Assembly: GCF_011075055.1 (NCBI RefSeq)
Contig: NC_058149.1
Location: 9,802,449 to 9,866,448, forward strand
DNA: 64,000 nt
Direction of reading: 5' to 3'
From: Mangifera indica
Lineage: Eukaryota; Streptophyta; Magnoliopsida; Sapindales; Anacardiaceae
Below are positions 48,673-61,811 of this stretch, piece after piece (positions within the stretch are counted from its first letter, which is position 1; each line of letters opens with the position of its first letter). The position numbers and the translations under genes were made by a program. The notes under the pieces were generated by a model. The model had not been told where the DNA came from and did not search any database. It was given only the letters and a program-made list of their open reading frames with translations.

Positions 48673-48967
48673 TATTGGTTGGGACAAGAGTTTCCTGGAG
48701 ATTAAAAACAAGGGGATTGTTTGGAGAACAAGGACAACTCGTGTTTACACTTATTGTATACCACATATATTGAAAAAACACAATGGTAAATGAAGTTCCC
48801 GGATAAGGAGATAGTTTTAATAATATTGTGTTGTATTTCTTATTTATGCTTTATTGTTAACACAAAATTATAAAAATCATTTATTATAATTTTTTTTTTA
48901 ATCATAAAAAATCTTATCTATATTTATAAGGTTGGTAAATTCAAAACACAGTGATCGAGATTATAAT

Positions 48968-49592
48968 TATTATTTTTAAAATTAGACTGATGATTAAATC
49001 GATTATCTTATTGATTTATGGTTTGATCGGTTCGATCAGTTTAATTGGAGAATCAATCGGTTCAGTTTATTATCAAATTATAATGAATATATTTTACTTA
49101 AAAGTTTATAGAAAATAAAATTAATCAAAATACTTAAATTTGTAGAGATTAGAATATATCATTTTTAAGGAATAATAATTATTCATTTGATTTCAATGAA
49201 ATAATTAAAATAAAGAAAGTCTCGATCTCATAATCTAGAAAAAAACATAATTATATAAATTATTGTCTATAGAAAACATTACAATAGATATGAGATACTT
49301 TTTTTTTCTTTTTTATTTTATTATTCCTTATAAACCTTTAAAAATTCATCGAACCTAATAAAAAATAATCAAATTACTCAAAAATAATTAAAATTAAAAA
49401 AAATTAAAATTTTGATCAAACTTGGTCAAATCCAATTTTTGACCGATTCAATCTGTCAAATCTAGTTTTAAATGGGGTTTGACCAAGTCAATTAAAAAAA
49501 AACATATTTTTACATTAACCGAATTAGATTTGAAGTTAATTTTTGATTCAACCAATTGAATCGATCAATCCGATCATGTTTTAAAATCATTA
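48968..49592. mobile_element. hAT-like MITE, about 625 bp, in copy 1 only
   Basis: Present in copy 1 and absent from copy 2. Flanks ATTATAAT (48,960-48,967) and ATTATAAC (49,593-49,600) form an 8-bp TSD with one mismatch; the empty site near 60,310 reads ATTATAAC. Ends contain TTTTAAAATTAGACTGAT and, inverted, TTTTAAAACATGATCGGAT, similar to the ends of the hAT element at 55,584. No coding capacity. Confidence 0.65.
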
Positions 49593-50139
49593 ATTATAAC
49601 TATTATATCAGATAAGTTATAATTTTTTAAATGTAACAAAAGTTAAAACTCATATATCTTTTTTAAAATTTTAAAATTTTATCAGTTTTATTAACTTTTA
49701 AATATAAAAATCATTCATTATAACCCTTAATTTGTTCGCTATCATGCCACTAATCTTTTGCGAACTTATCATTGGTAAAAAATTTTGAATAAACAAAAGG
49801 TATATTGGCTGATGCATTTCCTATTGAAAGTCACCGCCCATATTTTGTAATTTACTTGTGATTGTCGATCACTTTCTTTTTAGCAATTAAACAGGAGAGT
49901 TGTCCAAAAAGTTGCTACAAATAAAATAATATAATTAATTGATATCCATTTATTTAAAGGGTAATTATATTGCCATGCGCCGGCTTTGATAGTGAGATGT
50001 ATGTTTAAGAAATATTACTTATTATTTAAACACATTTTATGAACAGAGCTTATTTATTTAGACAATGTATTGCATATTTAAAAGAATGGTTCTTTGGATA
50101 CCACGTCAGCATAGATTTCAAACATCTCCCTCATTGGAA

Positions 50140-50511
50140 GGGGTGGAAAAAAAAAAGTCTTTATTAATAGGTTTTATCAATCAATGATAATTGAAAATAA
50201 AGTAAAATTGAGAGAAAAGTCGGGATTGAGAGAGAACATTGTTGTCATTGTCTTTGGCTACCAACAATAATAACTAGAAAAATCCTAAGAAGAAATATTA
50301 ATTTTTAAAATTTTGGATGAGAGAAAATTTATTAGATTTTTAAATTTAGAAGAAAAAATATAATAAAATTTTATGGTTTTTATAAATAATAATCTTATTT
50401 TTGATAATAACATTAAAATTTAGTCAATAGATAGATATTTAAATTTTTAATAATTAATTGATTAAAAAAAATTTGCATCAAGCCGTGGGTGCGAATAGTT
50501 ATTTGGCCTAA
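50140..50511. mobile_element. Truncated foldback element shared by both duplication copies
   Basis: The right end GGGTGCGAATAGTTATTTGGCC matches the right terminus of the foldback family. The left terminus is not recognisable. The same relic lies at about 60,860-61,238, so it was inserted before the duplication. Confidence 0.5.
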
Positions 50512-50826
50512 TTTTTTATTATGCGTGAAATTAAAATAGTGAAAAATAATTAGTGGTTGGCAAGTTGGAGCAAAAGAAAGGCAGAATCACCATATACCAC
50601 CTGAACTCTGATAGAATATCTTTTATCTTTTAAATTTCATTTTCTTTAATAAAAAACGTGAGTGTTGCTATCTACCGTCACGGCGCCAAATAAATCAGGG
50701 ATTTACTGTTTTAACCTTTCACATATGAAAAATTACACTACTTGGGCTAAACCCTCCAAATCTCTCTCTTCAAAATTGGTAGATCCGTAAAACACTGTAA
50801 TTTTTCTATTAAAGATTTATAAAAAA

Positions 50827-51042
50827 TTGGCAGGTCAGAGAGATAAAGTCCAATCAATTCGCAGATCTCGAATAGTCATAGCCATTGTTATTGGAGTTCT
50901 TTGTCGGATGCAACTTTGCTTTCTTGTTCCTTCAGCTACAATTCGCCCACCGGAATCGCCAAACAATCAAATCCAATCTCCAGAATTCAACAACTCATTC
51001 ACCTTTTTGACTGCTTACGTTTTCGTGATTTTTGATTGCTAA
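50827..51042 (+). pseudogene. Fragment resembling the start of an RRA-type (GT77) arabinosyltransferase, copy 1
   Basis: A 71-codon frame whose first codon is TTG, where copy 2 (61,596) has ATG. It reads AGQRDKVQSIRRSRIVIAI then a short hydrophobic run. Reading one base over, GCNFAFLF follows, which together looks like the cytosolic stub and signal anchor (type II) of Golgi RRA-like glycosyltransferases, with a 1-nt loss in the anchor. Nothing of the catalytic domain follows. Family match is from memory of the pattern and is tentative. Confidence 0.4.
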
Positions 51043-51942
51043 TGTCAGTCATTTCTAAAGTCAAACATTTGTTGTTCTATTCTTAAATTCGATTTAATGT
51101 ATTTACTATGAATAGTTTCTGGTTTTGTGGGTCTATTGGCTCAAATAGTTAAGGCCACTTGGAGTTTAAACTTCGCCTATGGAGGAAAGGCACGTTTACA
51201 TTTAGAACTCATTTAATTGGTAATGGATTTTTTATTTATTTGAATATTAGATTTGACGAATTTTCTATATTTTTATTTTATGCCTCTCCACATCTTCCCC
51301 TTTTATGGGGAAATAGGTAAAGGTAATTGAATTGAAGTGAACAGTATCCAGAACGAAGGCGTTTAATTTGGTAAGTGTAACGTCATGTATATTGATGGGA
51401 AACGTGGCATGCATGCGGAAATCAACAATGGTGGTTATAGGTTGATGCTCTTATTTTATACGCACCAACAGTTTTGTTGGGAAATAAATAAATATTTATT
51501 ATCAGCGATAGCTTTGTGAGAGAAAAGTCGCACCTACATTTCAATCAATATCGACGTGAAATTAAAGAATTAATTGTTGACACTTGAAATTGGTAACCAC
51601 GTGGGATGTCAGCAGTAATTGTTTTCACTGTCATCTCTCTCTCTCTCTCTCTCTCTTCCTTCCATTAGGCAGATGCTTCTTTCTTATCATGGAAGGATAA
51701 AATTCTAGGCTTCCCTGGGCTTGCTTTTAACAGTAATGGAGTGTTGTTGCATGTATTAAAAGATATGAGATTCAAATTTTCTTTGACATTATTTTGATAA
51801 TACGTATTTATTATAACATATATTTATTTTATTATATTATATTAATTTAATATATTTTATATATAAATCAAGTACAATGTATCTTAAATAAGAGATCGTA
51901 CGAATACTGTATCTGAAGCCATGGTGGAGTAGCTTAAAAAAT

Positions 51943-52864
51943 GGGGGAGAAGGAATATTTCCCACCTAACTTTTTATACGTTTTTAAAATACTATCCATG
52001 ATAGATAAAAATCCACTTTTTTTATCTGTGACTAAACTGTCGTCCAATTTTTCAGTTAGAAACAGGGGCAAAATCGTCATTTACTATTTAAAACCTTAAA
52101 ACTTTAAACTTTTACCATTTCCCCCCTCCAGGTTTTAAAAACTAATAACTAATTCATCCTCAAAGTTTGAAAAGTTTAATTTCACCCCTAGGGTTTGCTT
52201 CTTTCTCCGGCCACCACCGACGGTTGACGCAATCAATCGATCTCCTATCTCCGACTATAAAGGACGACGAAGGACGACCCTTCGTCATCCAGATCTGAAA
52301 GAACAAATAAAAGACGACGCGACGAGCGACGAGCGACGAAAAACGGCGAAGTGTCGCCCTTCGTCGTCTGGGTGGAGCGACGAAGAGATCTCTGTCTCTT
52401 CATTGCACCACCGCCGTCGCACCAGGAGAAGGAGGAGGCCGATGACGACACTGAAGACGACATCGGGAGATGAAGTTGAAGAATGGGGGTGAAACTGCTA
52501 GTTTTGAAAGTTATGAGGGGCGGTTGTATTTTGAAAAAATATGAAAACCCTAGGTTTGGGGGTGAAAAAGATAGTTTTCAAAGTTTAAAACTTTAGGTAA
52601 GGTGAAATGTTAGTTTCTAAAACTTAAGAGGAGTGAATGGTAAAACTCTTACATCAATTTTGGGATGAATTGTGCAGACTAAATTGAGGGGTATTTTTGT
52701 CATTTTATCTAACAAGGGTAAAATGGACCTTATAATTTTACCCTTATACAAATAAATATCATCCATATTAACGGCTCACGGGTGAAAAAAATAGATTTTC
52801 ATCAGTCGTAAGTGGTATTTTAAAAACGCATCAAAAGTGAGGTGGGAAATAGTCCTTCTCCCCC
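51943..52864. mobile_element. MULE-like foldback element, about 920 bp, divergent subfamily
   Basis: Ends GGGGGAGAAGGAATATTTCCC and, inverted, GGGGGAGAAGGACTATTTCCC. The arms are inverted over several hundred bases with a CGACGA-rich centre. It sits in copy 2; copy 1 at about 46,965 is unoccupied. The TSD is unclear because the flanks (TTAAAAAAT / TTAAATGGC) only partly match. Confidence 0.75.
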
Positions 52865-53044
52865 TTAAATGGCCCTTGCCTAATGTTTGGTTTACATCGG
52901 ATCTTGAACAAGCTATCCCAACACAAACTACACCCACCTGCAAAGGTTACTTAACTCAGCCAGAAAACCAGCTAGAAAAAACAAACAACTTCATGAAAAG
53001 TAGTATTTCATTTCAAACAAATTCAGTTAAAAGTGGATAAACTC

Positions 53045-55200
53045 TCTCTGATGCTTGACAATTATTTATTTGAATAAGTAATTTATTTATATAAACAGTG
53101 ATATATTATTATATAATTAAATAATTAAAATTAAAAATAAATTAATATTTAATTATATGAGAATATATTATTATTTTATGTATAAAATTGTACATATAAT
53201 TTTATTGTATTTATTTACAGGGTCAGTTTTATTTTTTTTAAGTAAGTTAAATCAAAGTTTCATAAATATAATAAAAGTTTGAACTCAGGTTTTTTCTTTA
53301 AAAGTTTTAATATTTCATCAGTTTTGCTAACCCTTGATATGAGTTAATTTGATTTGGGTATAAAAAATTATTGCAAAAATAAATTACCTGAAAAATTACT
53401 AGTATAAATTATAATTATATTTGATAAAATTAATAAGTATAAAAAATTATTGTGTTTAGTTGAATATAAACTAAAATATTATTTTACTTAAATATCATTG
53501 AGTATAATTATTTTAAAATATTTTTTATGTTACTTGTTATATTATATTAAGTAAAAATTAAGTATTTTTTATTATAAAAATTTAATAAGTAAAGGATAGA
53601 AGTGTAATAAAATTAATATTAATTTACTAATATTTTAATACTTAGGTAAGGTAATAATCAAATTATTTTTTATACTACCTGATATATCACTATTAATAAT
53701 AGAAAATTAATGAAATTTTTTATTATTGACATTTCTTTATTAGTAATCAGAATACTTTTTATATTACATTGGTTGTCACATTATTATTAATAATAATAAA
53801 TTATTGAAATATTTTATTATTTAATAAATAAAATAAAATAATATTATTAATAAAAAATAGATAATTAAAGTAATTTTTAAACACTTGAATTAAACTACTT
53901 CTAGAGCAAGTTTGAATCAAGAAAAGTACAAACATGTACCACCTTAGATTTCAACCACGATAATTACAATTAGGACTAGATTCAAACTAAGTCGACCTCA
54001 AACTCGTTTGAGTTCGAACTTGGCTCGATTTATATATACCATAGCTCGAGCTCGTGAAAGTCAAGCTTAAACTTGGTTCGAATTTAGTTTGACTCATTTC
54101 AAGCTCAAGTTTTTCATTATTTCGTTATTAAAACGATATCGTTTTAATACATATCAATTAAAACAATGTTGTTCTGTATTAAAATTTTTAATTGAAAAAT
54201 TTGTTGAGTAACTCGAGTTCGAGCTTGATCGAGCTTTTATAGGGTTGACTCATTTCGGGCTTAAGCTCGAATGGATTCGATTCGAGTCCAGCCCTAATTA
54301 CAACTCAACAATGATAAAAATTGATGATCTTCAATACAGACAACTAAATTAATTAAAATCTATATGCTATGCATGATTAATTAAAAATTCGGTACATTAA
54401 CAAAATCATTAATTTTAGGGGTCACGATTTCCCACAAAATCATTGAAACGGCACCATTTCCGTATCCTAATATAATATATTTATTTGAATTTTATATGTA
54501 CATGTATAATCAAATTTTGAGTAGTTCGAACAAGTCAATAACCTAATAATCATCATCAATAATTTTTAATAATGATATATTATTATATAACTGAGAATAA
54601 TTTTATGTTAAATTTAAAATCACTTAATCACATAAATGACACATTAATATCGTTAATACACATATTAATACTTATTATTAGGGTATATTGATTTATTTAA
54701 ATAAAATAAGTTTAGTTGATATGTTAGTCCATATTTGCTTTAACACCATGCACATACTCATATATATTTGTTAATGAGATTTCTTATTATCAACTGATAT
54801 ATACAATTCAGAGTTTTACATAAAAATAGACTAAGGTAGCCGCATTGAAGATCTAATAATAAATCTTGATATCTTTTACAATGTAGGATGAATCAAATAA
54901 AAATAATTTGAAAATATAAGAAAAATTTTTATGTGATTTAATCCGATGGTTGGAAAATCGACACTCACAATGCATTATTAATCAATTTTACAATGCAAGA
55001 TATCTCGAAAAAATATGTGAATGTGAGCGAGGATGGTAGTAGTGTCTCTTGTCTATTATCTCAACCTTCCCCTTTTTAAGTTTTCTCATATTGGGCATTT
55101 ATATTTATAGGATATAGGACATAAAGAAGAGGGTACATTCAAATAATAATATGAGATTATTGCTAATTTAAATATAATTTTTTAAGATTTATTTATGTTC
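53045..55200. other. AT-rich segment present only in duplication copy 2
   Basis: No counterpart in copy 1. Mostly A/T low-complexity DNA with one MITE (53,965-54,295). No gene or terminal repeats are recognised. It could be an insertion in copy 2 or a loss from copy 1. Confidence 0.5.
53965..54295. mobile_element. MITE-like repeat, GAGCTCGAG family
   Basis: Left end AGGACTAGATTCAAACT; the right end inverted reads AGGGCTGGACTCGAATCG. Core AAAACGATATCGTTTT at about 54,133. Same plan as the copy at 19,742 and those in the SAC intron. Confidence 0.6.
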
Positions 55201-56572
55201 TAATTGAATTTAAATAAAATATTTATAATAACAATATAGTCTTAATATGCAAGGAAAATATATCTTTTCTCATAGACAGAGAGAATTAGAGAAAGAATAG
55301 GAAAATCATCTTGTAGTTGTTAAGGAGAATTACTGCTTGGTAAATTTCTTTTTACCATAATAGTTTAATCGTGTATTATATGATATATTAAAAATCTAAT
55401 TTTATATATCGTATATTAAATATTGTATCGTATGATACAACTTTTTAAGAAATAAAATAATTAAAAAATATAATTGACATGTCATTGTTTTGAAAAATAT
55501 CATATACATTTTTGAAAATTTAAAATTTCTCATGTGCATTTTTACTACATCATTATTTTCTTCAAAAAGTGTATCGATAGGTACAAGGTTTTTAAAACCG
55601 GATCGGAGTAAAAACTGTTTTAAGTACTGGTTTCAGTCGGACCGTTTGGATCGGTTGGTTCAATCGGAATTCTAGTTGTATATAATAACCTAAAAAAATT
55701 ATATTTAACTGCATGTGTTTTTCATACTAAATTTTATGTTATGCATACTTTTCATAATTAACAAAATATATGTATTATTAAACATCAATTTAATAAGTAA
55801 TAATCATTAACTTTGCATCAAAACAAAACATATATTTTAGAAAAATCAATTCAACAAACATATACATTATTGAATACTCAAACAAAACACAAATATAATA
55901 TATGCATTAAATAAAATATAATACAAACCAACCAACATAAAAATTATTGAACAAATAATATTCAATTCAACATTTAATAAAACATATAAAAAATATAATT
56001 CGTCTAACATAAAGTTTAATAAATGAATAATTGATTATTCTTCATCATCACTAATAGTAAAAGATCTTGTCATCGTTCCTGTTGTACCCTTTATAATTTG
56101 TTTAGCTTCTACATCATCCTCTTCAATCGTATTATCTACAAATTTGCAACGGTAATAAAAATATTAAAAAATAACAATGATGCATAAATAACAATTGTGT
56201 TACCTATTTTGTAACCATAAGTTATAATAAATAAAAACAAAATCATTTACACGTTAATGCTCTAATTTATTTCTCCTCTTAGAATGTATGTGTTAAAAAA
56301 CACTTTAATTAGGCTCTCAGTCTGAAGATGTTAAAGTTTGACTGAGAATTTTAATTGCAAGCTTCTATAAATTAGGAGTACTGTACCCATAAGTTCTCCA
56401 CTATTCATCTGATACAAAATAACATGTAAATAATTATGTAATAGAATTTTATAAATTAGAAAAAGAATTGAGACATAAAAAACATATAAATTAAATTCAT
56501 ACTAGGTCGCGTGATTTTACACATTTCAATAGCAAACTGATATGAGAAACTCCCCTCACAATCGTGAAACAT

Positions 56573-58290
56573 TCAACTCTTTTCCACTAACTTCGTTTTA
56601 CTTACATTAAATATACATGTTTTACTCTCAATAATATCTAGGAAACCCTGCAATACCTCTAGTTTTGTGCAGAAAGATTCGTGATCATACTGAAAGGCAA
56701 AATTCAAGTAATATGCAGCTATATGAATACCTTGACGCAATCTCTTATCCCACTTCAACTTGATTATTTGAGTATAAGGCTTGTATAATTTCTTTTTATT
56801 CTTAAACAACTTCTTTATCCTTAACCTAGCTCTATACATTCCATCATAGACATATCCTAATGAAGATCTCTCATCTGAGTCTACAATAAGAAGCAAACGC
56901 ATAAGAGAACCCACAACTTTTACAATTATACCCATTTCATTCCAAAAATCATTATTTAGAATTATGATCATAATCTCTTTGGCTTGATTACTCTTTGCAT
57001 ATCTGGAATCAATAAAAAATCTATCAGTGACTATCACTTGTAAGTCATGCTCATGCTCAAAAAGACTTTGTAATGTTATGAAAGTCATGCCAAACTAGGT
57101 TGCACCAGGACGTATAATTTCTCTCCATCCTTCTCGTTTCTTCAACCAAGCTAACAATAATGTATGATTATAAATAAACTTTGTCACAAGAGATGCACAT
57201 TTGGAAATTCTAACAATGTGATCCATTTCACCAATATCTTTCAAAATCAAATAATACAGTGTGCTGCACAAGGTGACCAAGTAATATTTTTATATTTTTC
57301 ACACAATAATCCTTCAGTTGCTTTATAATTAACTCTATTATCAGTCACAAAATGGATCATGCTCTTAGGCCCAACCCATAATATTATTTCCTCAAATAAC
57401 CAAAATAATGTGTTCACCCCCTTTACAACATCAGATACATCCACTGATTTGATAAAACAAATCTTTTTTGGACAATATATTAGAAAATTTATCAGCGACC
57501 TATTAGAAATGTCTGTTTAATCATCAGCGTAATTTTTTATGTGACTATCAACAAGTAATTGCACTTCATTCTTTGAATCGTTCAACAAATTCACTCGTTC
57601 TTTATAATATGTTAGTTGCTTATATTTAGACTCAATTGCAGTTATGACATCTAATATAGGTTGAAAATAAATAGAATTTAATACATTAAGAAAGATGCAA
57701 ATATCATATAAGAACCTCACAACAACCATGTCGACTCTCCATTTGACTTATTTTCCAACCAAAACACTTCTTATTAAAGGTTAAGCCTCACTAGTAGTCC
57801 TTGGAGCAAAAAAATCACCAACTCCAATCGGTCTTTTTCTTTTTGAATTATTTGTAAGTCTAATTTGTTTTCTAGAATATCTAGTACCAGTATTGCCTTC
57901 AGACATGTTCATAGGAGGAGACAACCCTTCAAAATTTTCAACTGTAATATCACCCTTAAATGAAAATATAGTAGCACTAGAACCATAAGGAGTTGTATGC
58001 CTACAAAATTCTTGTCTTTCTTTATTTTTCACTGTAATCTCATCTAATGCACTCACCATTTGATATCTAACATTATGAGGAACTTTAGTGAATGGACCAA
58101 CATCTTCTTTTTTCCTAGCCAAATGTTGTTTTATTCTATATATACCATCTCCTCTAGTTGTCTTACCATAATATAAACAATTCAACATCTTTCTTCCATT
58201 CTCATTTACACTCTCGGAAACATGTGTCCAAACAATATCACATTTCACTCGATATGGTGTCGAAGAAACCCTAGATCCAGATGCTGACAT
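56573..58290 (-). pseudogene. hAT transposase relic (BED finger, DUF659-type)
   Basis: Start MSASGSRVSSTPYRVK, then a BED-type zinc finger region with LNCLYYGKTTRGDG and IYRIKQHLA; the second Cys of the finger is Tyr. A basic segment follows (NNSKRKRPIGVGDFF). Later fragments hold hAT core features: VSDVVKG, HFVTDNRVNYKATEG, WSPCAAHCI, LVTKFIYNHTLLLAW and a RFFIDSRYAKS stretch. The C-terminal dimerisation domain is not clear. Frames at 57,781-58,290, 57,517-57,729, 57,247-57,444, 57,095-57,280 and 56,573-57,088 are separated by stops or shifts. It cannot encode an active transposase. Confidence 0.88.
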
Positions 58291-58343
58291 ACTTCCACTT
58301 TACCTACCTGTTATATATAAAAATAACAATAAAATCATCATAC

Positions 58344-58348
<5 letters not shown>

Positions 58349-58389
<41 letters not shown>
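58349..58389. repeat. (AT)n microsatellite
   Basis: About 20 AT units just upstream of the hAT transposase relic. Confidence 0.95.
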
Positions 58390-58390
<1 letters not shown>

Positions 58391-61300
58391 TAAACTTTAA
58401 AAATAAAAAAACTTTTATAATTTTAACATCCATAACAACCATACATTTGTTATAAACAATAATATTCATAATTTGATCATTAAGCTGGCTTGACGGAATA
58501 AAATTGTTATACATTGATTTATTATATATAAATAGGGTATCACAGAAGTTTGATAGTCAACTTTTAAATTCTTGAAAACTAATCACATTACGAATGAAAT
58601 ACATTCAATTCAGACATCCAATACAAATATATAATAAAATTATAAATTAACAATAAGTCAATTAAAAATTAACAATAACATATTGAATTGACAAAAACAA
58701 TAAGTTAATTACAAATTAACAATAACAAATTGACCTATTATTAAACACCAAAAATCATAACACAAATTGACAAGCACCAAAAGCTAAAACCTGTTCAATT
58801 AAAATTTAAAATATCAAAATGCTGATTTATTGTACACTATTTGACCATATTATCAGAAGAAAAAATTTTAAAAAACACTGTACAATATGCTTCAAAGTTG
58901 AAACAAATAGTATATAAAATAAACTTTTTAATTTCAACAAACCATTTATAAAGCACAAACAGACTTAATTTAAATACTATTTGAACTTCAAACAATATAT
59001 AAAGTTTATAAAATTGTGCTTACATAATTATAAACAGTGTTGCTGGCTGAGTCGTCAAATAGTAATTTAAGACTTAAACAGTGTTGCTTAAGATTTATTT
59101 CTAAAGCATTTATCTATCATTTGAAATAGAAATTTTAAGTAAATTATGTAATAAATTTTTTTTGGCAGGCTTAATATTATAAACAGTATTGCTAGCTGAG
59201 TCATCAAATAGTAATCAGTATATATATAGAGTTTAAACTTCAAACAAATTTCAAAATTTAAACAAACAACTCACAATGCCTTACAAAAGACTAGTCTGTC
59301 GTTGTTGCTGTTGATGTATAATTGCCGGTCACAACAGCAACGAAAACTCGTCGTCGTCAGCCACTATTGGAGTCCGAGAAGTTGTCATGAAAGGTTGCAA
59401 ATATAGCACTAGATACTCTTGTCTTGTGAGCCTATGATTGAATCCAACACCCCTCAACGTTGTCGTCGTCCTCGTCGGCAAGAGTTGAATCAATGGATCT
59501 TTGAATTTGCAAAGTTGGAAGATGTCGTTGACTGTAGGAACTGCTCTTCTGCATACACAACAAAGAAGAAAAAGGTAGAAAGGAATAAAACTTTGATTTT
59601 AAATGCAAAACCTTGAACCGGAAACAACCTAAACCGAGTTGGACCGCAGTTTAGGTGTGAACTGATGGTTCGACCGCGATCCAACCCAATTCCTAACCTA
59701 AAACGATTCTGTCTTCTACAGTACTCATCTACAGTGTCGGTTCAAGGTCAAGCCAGTTCGACCGGTTGATCCAATCCGATTTTCAATCTTTGGATTCATA
59801 TCATAAAATATGTTTATTATATTATATTAGTTATAATATACCTTATGATATATGTCATTTTTTATTTATATCATATCATATTATAAGATATTAATAATTA
59901 TGCTTCTTCCTACTTTAGAGTGAAAGATCTATTCACACTATAGGGTGATTAACAAATAAAAGATATGCTCTATGACTATTATTGTAGCTAATTGATTGCT
60001 TCATGATGATATGAATAATAGATATCTCTCTAATAACTGTTTTGCGGGTGAAAAATCTGCCGTTTAACAATTGTCAATCCCCCCAATTTTTAGAGTGATA
60101 AAATAACTTCAAAATCTTCTTTAGACACTGGTTGGGACGAGGGTTACTTGGAGATAAAAAAACAAGAGGATTGTTTTGGGAATAAGGACAACTGGTGTTT
60201 ACACTCATTCTACCTCATATTGGCTAGGATATTGGAAAAACATAATAATAAATATAAGTTTTTCGTCCATATTTATTAAGTGGATAAATATGAAACATAA
60301 TGATTAAAATTATAACTATTGTATCAGATGAATTATAGTTTTATAAACGTGATCGAAGTTTAAATCTGTATATTTTTTAAAAATTTTAATATTTTATCAA
60401 TTTTATTAACTCTCAGATCTAAAAATCATTCATTATAATCCTTAATTTGTTCATTATCATGCCACTAATCTTTTTCGAACTTATCATTGGTAAAAAAATT
60501 TTTATAAACAAAAGGTATGCTGGCTGATGCATTTCCTGTTGAAAGTCGCTGCCCATATTTTCTAATATACAAGTAATTGTCGATCGCTTTCTTTTCAGCA
60601 ATTAAACAGGAGAGTTGTCCAAAAAGTGGCTACAAACAAAATAATATAATTAATTGATATCCAGTTATTTTAAGCGGAATTATGTTACCATGCGCCGGCT
60701 TTGATGGTGAGATATATGTTTAAGAAATATTACTTATTATTTAAATACATTTTATGAACAAAGCTTATTTATTTAGACAATGTATTGAATATTTCAAAGA
60801 ATGGTCCTTTGGATACCACGTCAGCATAGATGTCACACATTTCCCTCATTGGAAGGGACGTCTTTGTTTGAAGAAAAATAAATGATTTTATCGATTTCAT
60901 TGATTAGTGATAATTAAAAATAAAATAGGATTGAGAAAGAAGTCAAATAAGAGAATGCCATTATTACGGTCTTTAACAATCAACAATAATAACTATAAAA
61001 AGTCTAAAGAGAAATGTTAATTTATTTAAATTTAAAAAAAAAAAATTAATTAAATTTTTTAATTTAAAAAAATGATAAATTTTTAATCTTTTTATAAATA
61101 TTTTGATAAACAAAAATTTTATTTTTGATAATAATGATAAAATTTAATAGACAGATAAATATTTAAATTTTTAATAATTAAAAGATTAAAATTTAGATTT
61201 GCTTCAAACCTTGGGTGTGACATAGTCATTTGGCCTAATTTTTTTATTATACATGAAATTAAAATAGTGAAAAATAATTGGGGGTTGGCAAGTTGGAGCG

Positions 61301-61595
61301 AAAGAAAGGCAGACTAACTATTTACCCCTGAACTTTGATAGAATATCTTCTATCTTTTTAAATTTCGTTTTCCTTGATAAAAAACGTGCGTGTTGTTATC
61401 TGCCATGACTGCACCAAATAAATCGAGAATTTACCACTTTAACCTTTCACATATGAGAAATCACGCTATTCGAATCCAAGTTTTTCACAGGAAAATTATT
61501 TCTCTTCTTCACTTAGAGTAAACCCTCGAAATCTCTGTTCAAAATTGGTAGATCCGTAAAACACTGTAATTTTTCTATTAAAGATTTATAAAAAA

Positions 61596-61811
61596 ATGGC
61601 AGGTCAGACAGATAAAGTCCAATCAATTCACAGATCTCGAATAGTCATACCCATTGTTATTGGAGTTCTTAGTCGGATGCAACTTTGCTTTCTTGTTCCT
61701 TCAGCTACAATTCGCCCACCGAAATCGCCAAACAATCAAATCCAATCTCCAGAATTCAACAACTCATTCACCTTTTTGACTGCTTACGTTTTCGTGATTT
61801 TTGATTGCTAA
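61596..61811 (+). pseudogene. Fragment resembling the start of an RRA-type (GT77) arabinosyltransferase, copy 2
   Basis: Begins with a true ATG: MAGQTDKVQSIHRSRIV. It is 71 codons and about 93% like copy 1 at the protein level (5 substitutions besides the start codon). It has the same presumed 1-nt loss in the membrane anchor as copy 1, so that break came before the duplication. The late part (NNSFTFLTAYVFVIFDC) matches nothing I know. Most likely a dead fragment. Confidence 0.4.

Larger units (their letters stand above)
45011..51120. repeat. Tandem duplication, copy 1 (6.1 kb)
   Basis: Starts GGTTTTGTGGGCCTGG; the next copy starts at 51,121 with GGTTTTGTGGGTCTATTGG. Collinear blocks with copy 2: 45,011-45,175 / 51,121-51,277; 46,378-46,860 / 51,291-51,800; 46,975-47,100 / 52,870-53,000; 47,110-47,460 / 55,205-55,575; 47,475-47,714 / 59,793-60,136; 48,673-48,960 / 60,140-60,310; 49,593-51,110 / 60,310-61,880. 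Material unique to this copy: about 1.2 kb of AT-rich DNA after 45,180, the foldback element at 47,715, and a hAT-like MITE at 48,968. No intact gene inside. Confidence 0.88.
55584..59792 (-). mobile_element. Degenerate hAT transposon, 4.2 kb, with empty site in copy 1
   Basis: Ends CAAGGTTTTTAAAACCGGAT and, inverted, CAAAGATTGAAAATCGGAT, which are imperfect hAT-type terminal inverted repeats. Flanks GATAGGTA (55,576-55,583) and GATTCATA (59,793-59,800) align to AATTTATA at the empty site in copy 1 (about 47,467), giving an 8-bp TSD as hAT elements make. The transposase relic is at 56,573-58,290. An (AT)n run lies at 58,349. Confidence 0.85.
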
